Part shown: positions 4,660 through 7,958 of the stretch, piece by piece
How the letters are laid out: each line of letters opens with the position of its first letter
Position numbering within the stretch: the stretch's first letter is position 1
DNA from: DSAR01 sp034437315
GTDB taxonomy: Bacteria > Chloroflexota > Anaerolineae > B4-G1
Direction: 5' to 3'
Length of the DNA stretch: 7,958 nt
Assembly (NCBI GenBank): GCA_034437315.1
Contig: DAOTUC010000098.1
Span: 1-7,958, forward strand
Made by a program: the position numbers and the translations under genes
The notes under the pieces: generated by a model
Database searches by the model: none
What the model was told of the DNA's origin: nothing
The model's input: the letters and a program-made list of their open reading frames with translations, nothing else

Positions 4660-7581
4660 TCACTGAAGCATGTGCCTCAAGAACTTCCCCGTATAACTTT
4701 CCTCGATTTGCGCCACCTCCTCCGGCGTCCCTTGCGCCACGATATAACCGCCCGCGTCGCCCCCCTCCGGCCCCAGGTCGACGATCCAATCGGCGGTCTT
4801 GATCACGTCTAAGTTATGCTCGATGACGATGACGGTGTTGCCCGCGTCGGTCAACCGGTGGAGCACGTCCAGCAGCTTCTGGATGTCGGCGAAGTGGAGG
4901 CCCGTGGTTGGCTCATCCAGGATGTAGACCGTGTCGCCGGTCGAGACGCGGGCCAATTCCCTCGCCAGCTTGACCCGTTGCGCCTCGCCGCCGGAGAGCG
5001 TCGTCGCGCTCTGGCCCAGCTTGATGTACCCTAACCCCACGTCGGCCAACGTCTGCAAGATGCGCTTGATCCTGGGCACGTGCTCGAAGAAAGTCAGCGC
5101 CTCGTCCACGTCCATGTCCAACACGTCGGCGATGTTCCGTCCCTTGTAGCGGATCTGCAACGTCTCCCGGTTGAAGCGCGCGCCCTTGCACACGTTGCAC
5201 GTCACCCACACATCCGGCAAGAAGTGCATCTCGACCTTCTTCTTGCCGTATCCCTTGCAGACCTCGCAACGCCCGCCCTTGACGTTGAAACTGAAACGTC
5301 CCTTGTCGTAACCGCGCACCTTGGCCTCCGGCGTCTCGGCGAAAAGCTCCCGAATGGGCGTCATTACCTTGGCGTAGGTCGCCGGATTGGAGCGCGGCGT
5401 GCGCCCGATGGGGTCCTGGGTGATGTTAATCACCTTGTCCACCGAGCGCCCTTTACTCGCGTGCGCCAACCCCTCGATCCGGTCGTGGTCGCCGATCTCC
5501 TGCTCCGAGCGGTGAAGAGCGGCCGCCAACGCCGGGTGGAGCGTCTGCGAGACCAGCGACGACTTGCCGCTGCCGGAGACGCCCGTGACACAGGTGAATA
5601 GCCCCAGCGGGAAACGCGCGATCAGGTCCTTGAGGTTATTCTGCCGCGCGCCGATCAGCGTCAACCATTCGCCATCTATCGGTCGTCGTCCACCGTTCTG
5701 GTGATTGCCATTCGGCGAGCAGACCGTCCGTTCCCCGCGCAGGTAACAGCCGGTTAGCGAGTCGGGATGCTGCTCAATCGCCTCCGGCGCGCCCTCGGCG
5801 ACCACCCAGCCGCCGCCCACGCCCGCGCCCGGCCCCAGGTCGACGATCCAATCGGCGGTGCGGATCGTCTCCTCGTCGTGCTCCACCACCACGACCGTGT
5901 TGCCCATATCGCGCAGATGTTCCAGCGTATCCAGCAGCCGGCGGTTATCCCGCTGGTGCAGGCCGATGCTGGGCTCGTCCAACACGTACAGCACCCCCAC
6001 CAGCCCGCAGCCGATCTGGCTGGCCAATCGGATGCGCTGCCCCTCGCCGCCGGAGAGCGTCGGCGCGGGGCGGTCCAACGTCAGGTAGTGCAATCCCACG
6101 TTCAACAGAAATTGGAGCCGCTCGCCGATCTCCTTCAACACCTCCCCGGCGATCTCCATCTGCTCCGGCGTCATCTGGGATGGGAAGCTCCCGACCCACC
6201 CGAGCGCCTCGCCGATGTTCATCTTCACCACGTCGTTGATCGTCCGCCCGCCGACGGTCGCCGCGGCGCTCTCCGGTCGCAAGCGCTCGCCCTGGCACGT
6301 GGGGCACGGCTGCTGGCTCATAAACGTCTGGTACCACCGGCGCATACCGTCCGACTTGGTCTGGCGATAGCGGCGGCGGGTAGCGTTGAGCGTCCCCTCG
6401 AACTCCCACGCCCCCTGCCATTCGCCCCGGTCACTCTCCGACTGCCAGGTCACTTTAACACCGCCGTAAAGAATTGCCTGCCGGCATTCGTCTGGAAGCT
6501 CGCGCCAGGCGGTGTCCAGATCAGCATCGAACATCTCTACAATCTGCTTTAGAACCTGGTACGTCCCGCTGGACTTTTTCTTTTCCAATTCACCAAAAGT
6601 GCGCACCCCGCCCTCGTGCAGGCTCTTGTCGGGGTCGACGAACCGGTCGGGGTCGAACTCGATCTTGGTCCCCAGGCCATTGCACTCGGGGCACATACCC
6701 ATCGGCGAGTTGAAGCTGAACATCGCCGGCGTGAACTCGGGGAAGCTCAGGCCGCAATCAGGACAGGCGTTCGTCTCTGAAAGCAGCAGGGATTGGGCCC
6801 CACCGGCGGCCCCACCGACAGCCCCATCGCGCCCGTCAAACCCCACCAAGTCGATCAAAACCAGCCCTTCGCTAGCGCGCAACGCCGTCTCGACCGAATC
6901 GGTGAGCCGGGCGAGAAATGCGTCCGCCGCCCCACCCTCCCGGCCGGGGATGACCAGACGGTCGACGAGCAACTCGACGTCGTGCTTCTTGTTCTTGTCG
7001 AGCGTGATCTCCGCGCTCAGGTCCCGCACCTCCCCATCGACCCGCACGCGGGCGAAGCCATCCGCCCGCGCCTGGGCGAACGTCTCCTGGAACGCGCCCT
7101 TGCGGTTGCGCGCCAACGGCGCCAACACCTGGAAGCGCGTCCCCTCCGGCAAGCTAGCCGCCTGGGCCACGATCTCCTGCGCCGATTGGGCCTGCACCTC
7201 GCGCCCGCACTTGGGACAATGGGGCGCGCCCACGTTGGCGAAAAGCACCCGCAGATAATCGTAAATCTCCGTCACCGTCGCCACCGTCGAGCGGGGGTTC
7301 TTGCTCACCGCCTTCTGCTCGATGGCGATCGCCGGGCTCAAGCCGCCGATGAAATCCACCAGGGGCTTCTCCATCTGACCGATGAACTGCCGGGCGTACG
7401 ACGAGAGCGACTCGACGTAACGCCGCTGTCCCTCGGCGTAGAGGGTGTCGAACGCCAGGGACGATTTTCCGCTTCCCGAAATGCCGGTGAAGACCACCAA
7501 CTTGAAGCGCGGTATCGTCACGTCCACATTCTTCAAATTGTGCTCCCTGGCCCCTCGAATGACGATTTTATCCTGATACAT
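4660..7581 (-). CDS. uvrA: UvrABC excinuclease subunit A (DNA damage recognition ATPase)
   Basis: UvrA dimers scan DNA for bulky lesions in nucleotide excision repair, load UvrB, then leave. At 973 residues it is full length for the family. The two ABC modules are intact: Walker A GISGSGKS (33-40) and GVSGSGKS (667-674), signatures LSGGEGQR (509-516) and LSGGEAQR (862-869), Walker B VLDEP (533-537) and ILDEP (887-891). Zinc modules are C273/C276/C297/C300 and C772/C775/C795/C798. Further CxxC pairs sit at C122/C125 and C426/C429. A Gly/Ala-rich stretch (251-263) just before the first zinc module looks like a flexible insertion. AAGGAG precedes the ATG with a long 13-nt gap. It has its own promoter near 7760 and is followed by a gap with a new promoter for lepB, so it is probably transcribed alone. 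No obvious terminator hairpin follows it. Confidence 0.98.
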   Translation of the reverse strand: MYQDKIVIRGAREHNLKNVDVTIPRFKLVVFTGISGSGKSSLAFDTLYAEGQRRYVESLSSYARQFIGQMEKPLVDFIGGLSPAIAIEQKAVSKNPRSTVATVTEIYDYLRVLFANVGAPHCPKCGREVQAQSAQEIVAQAASLPEGTRFQVLAPLARNRKGAFQETFAQARADGFARVRVDGEVRDLSAEITLDKNKKHDVELLVDRLVIPGREGGAADAFLARLTDSVETALRASEGLVLIDLVGFDGRDGAVGGAAGGAQSLLLSETNACPDCGLSFPEFTPAMFSFNSPMGMCPECNGLGTKIEFDPDRFVDPDKSLHEGGVRTFGELEKKKSSGTYQVLKQIVEMFDADLDTAWRELPDECRQAILYGGVKVTWQSESDRGEWQGAWEFEGTLNATRRRYRQTKSDGMRRWYQTFMSQQPCPTCQGERLRPESAAATVGGRTINDVVKMNIGEALGWVGSFPSQMTPEQMEIAGEVLKEIGERLQFLLNVGLHYLTLDRPAPTLSGGEGQRIRLASQIGCGLVGVLYVLDEPSIGLHQRDNRRLLDTLEHLRDMGNTVVVVEHDEETIRTADWIVDLGPGAGVGGGWVVAEGAPEAIEQHPDSLTGCYLRGERTVCSPNGNHQNGGRRPIDGEWLTLIGARQNNLKDLIARFPLGLFTCVTGVSGSGKSSLVSQTLHPALAAALHRSEQEIGDHDRIEGLAHASKGRSVDKVINITQDPIGRTPRSNPATYAKVMTPIRELFAETPEAKVRGYDKGRFSFNVKGGRCEVCKGYGKKKVEMHFLPDVWVTCNVCKGARFNRETLQIRYKGRNIADVLDMDVDEALTFFEHVPRIKRILQTLADVGLGYIKLGQSATTLSGGEAQRVKLARELARVSTGDTVYILDEPTTGLHFADIQKLLDVLHRLTDAGNTVIVIEHNLDVIKTADWIVDLGPEGGDAGGYIVAQGTPEEVAQIEESYTGKFLRHMLQ

Positions 7582-7594
7582 CGTGTGTGTTATA

Positions 7595-7600
7595 CTCCTT
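7595..7600 (-). promoter_or_regulatory. Ribosome binding site of uvrA with unusually long spacing
   Basis: AAGGAG is a strong Shine-Dalgarno, but 13 nt separate it from the ATG at 7581. No GTG or TTG lies between, and the protein N-terminus (MYQDKIVIRGAREHNLK) fits the family, so this start stands. Confidence 0.6.
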
Positions 7601-7608
7601 CATCCAAT

Positions 7609-7636
7609 CGCTCGTTCGTTCGCTCGTTCGCTCGTT
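7609..7636. repeat. CGYT microsatellite in the uvrA leader
   Basis: Seven tetranucleotides follow each other: CGCT, CGTT, CGTT, CGCT, CGTT, CGCT, CGTT. On the uvrA strand this reads as AACG and AGCG units ending 8 bp before the AAGGAG site, so copy number could change leader length or accessibility. Confidence 0.85.
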
Positions 7637-7646
7637 CACCCAAATA

Positions 7647-7742
7647 GCTGCCCGACACTTTTTCGACTCAGCCCCCCGCAGGTTAGAGAACGACGCTCAA
7701 ACAGCGCGAGCGAGAGGTTTAGAAATGAACGTGTTGGGCAGC
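7647..7742 (-). other. Long-range inverted repeat spanning the uvrA leader
   Basis: GCTGCCCGACAC (7647-7658) and GTGTTGGGCAGC (7731-7742) pair at 11 of 12 positions around 72 bases. The only mismatch is C-A in the uvrA transcript and G-U in the opposite strand. The right arm starts about 8 nt after the predicted uvrA transcription start, so the leader could fold its 5' end onto the segment just before the microsatellite. Confidence 0.45.
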
Positions 7743-7755
7743 CAAATCCGCGTTC

Positions 7756-7764
7756 AGTATAGCA
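7756..7764 (-). promoter_or_regulatory. Extended -10 promoter for uvrA
   Basis: TGCTATACT on the minus strand is an extended -10 (TGN followed by TATACT, 5 of 6 to TATAAT). No good -35 hexamer lies at 16-18 bp, which fits the extended -10 class. Initiation near 7749 would give a leader of about 168 nt. Confidence 0.55.
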
Positions 7765-7772
7765 CCAATACC

Positions 7773-7787
7773 TGACAAATCGTGTCA
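7773..7787. promoter_or_regulatory. Palindrome TGACA-N5-TGTCA at the uvrA promoter, candidate operator
   Basis: Perfect 5-bp arms (7773-7777 and 7783-7787) flank AATCG. The site lies 8 bp upstream of the TGN of the extended -10, covering about -24 to -38 where a regulator could block or assist polymerase. Which protein would bind is unknown. Confidence 0.4.
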
Positions 7788-7828
7788 TATTATTTCAAGA
7801 AATTGACGCAAAATCAGAAAATATGTTC

Positions 7829-7859
7829 GATGGGTCTTCAGGATTTCGCATGGCCCATC
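7829..7859. repeat. Imperfect stem beside the right-edge inverted repeat
   Basis: GATGGGTC (7829-7836) pairs with GGCCCATC (7852-7859) over eight positions, one being a G-U wobble in the plus-strand RNA, with a 15-base loop. It ends 2 bp before the left arm of the larger inverted repeat. Confidence 0.5.
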
Positions 7860-7861
7860 AT

Positions 7862-7958
7862 AGACCCTAAAGGTTTTTGCGCTGGTTTTGATGGAAAAAG
7901 GTCATTGTTTAAGGCAAAAACGTTGTTTGCGCGGCCTTGAGCAAAACCTTTAGGGTCT
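7862..7958. repeat. 97-bp block with 16-bp terminal inverted repeats, possible MITE-like or REP-like element
   Basis: AGACCCTAAAGGTTTT (7862-7877) and AAAACCTTTAGGGTCT (7943-7958) are perfect reverse complements. After one extra T on the left, both continue into TGC/GCA. The 65-bp interior holds a small hairpin, GCAAA and TTTGC around AACGTTG (7914-7930), and no gene. The right arm ends at the last base of the window, so the arms may be longer and no target-site duplication can be checked. It could be a small non-autonomous element, a dispersed palindromic repeat or the end of a larger mobile element. Confidence 0.6.

Larger units (their letters stand above)
7582..7958. other. Gene-free region upstream of uvrA: promoter, long leader and inverted-repeat block
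   Basis: I see no convincing gene on either strand. From left to right it holds the uvrA ribosome site, a CGYT microsatellite, a long-range inverted repeat, an extended -10 promoter, a palindrome, and at the right edge a stem plus a 97-bp block with terminal inverted repeats. The part from about 7780 onward is visibly richer in A and T than the coding DNA. Confidence 0.8.

Noticed and set aside
7582..7594. TATAAC just before the uvrA start as a -10 box
   Set aside because: No -35-like hexamer lies at the right distance, and initiation there would leave almost no leader and exclude the AAGGAG site.
7609..7636. CRISPR-like repeats upstream of uvrA
   Set aside because: The units are 4 bp with no spacers, so this is a simple microsatellite.
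5767..7647. Several plus-strand frames of 248-284 codons opposite uvrA
   Set aside because: uvrA is intact across this stretch. The opposite frames show low-complexity Arg/Ala/Pro composition and no family motifs.
7587..7775. Small plus-strand frame of 62 codons across the uvrA leader
   Set aside because: Its first part is the CGYT microsatellite translated as Leu/Val/Arg/Ser repeats, and no ribosome site or conserved feature supports it.
7756..7782. TTGTCA as a -35 box for the uvrA promoter
   Set aside because: Only 11 bp separate it from TATACT, too short for a sigma-70 spacer. The TGN extended -10 is the better explanation.

Overview
The window is a GC-rich bacterial segment in which every gene I can support lies on the minus strand, so it reads biologically from right to left. 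It holds uvrA, then a signal peptidase I gene, a short uncharacterised gene, a receiver/ParA-like fusion gene, and a large secreted metallopeptidase whose 3' end runs off the left edge. A Thr-Pro linker in the exported protein, a CpaE-like receiver/ATPase fusion and an InhA/MAM-type C-terminus on a lipoprotein protease are features I associate with Chloroflexota (Anaerolineae-like). That placement is an inference from gene style, with no marker gene to confirm it.

Region by region: 7582-7958 has no gene. It holds a 97-bp block bounded by 16-bp inverted repeats that reaches the right edge, a smaller stem beside it, and the uvrA control region. That control region has an extended -10 promoter, a TGACA-N5-TGTCA palindrome just upstream of it, and a leader of about 168 nt with a long-range inverted repeat and a CGYT microsatellite. 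uvrA (4660-7581) is complete with all expected nucleotide-binding and zinc motifs. The gap 4522-4659 carries a strong sigma-70-type promoter (TTGCCT-N17-TATAAT) driving lepB, which starts at TTG. The 129-bp gap 3739-3867 contains two small inverted repeats ahead of the next gene.

The four genes from lepB leftward are spaced 129, 34 and 12 bp apart in one direction and could form one transcription unit. They would encode a membrane signal peptidase, a soluble protein built from two copies of a beta-rich module, a cytoplasmic phospho-receiver fused to a nucleotide-binding-degenerate ParA/MinD-like domain, and a surface lipoprotein protease. A link between regulation or localisation and protein export is plausible from this order but is not demonstrated. 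uvrA is a separate DNA-repair unit with its own promoter.

The least explained items are the two-module hypothetical protein, the canonical receiver joined to a P-loop lacking both usual lysines, the palindrome at the uvrA promoter, and the inverted-repeat block at the right edge.
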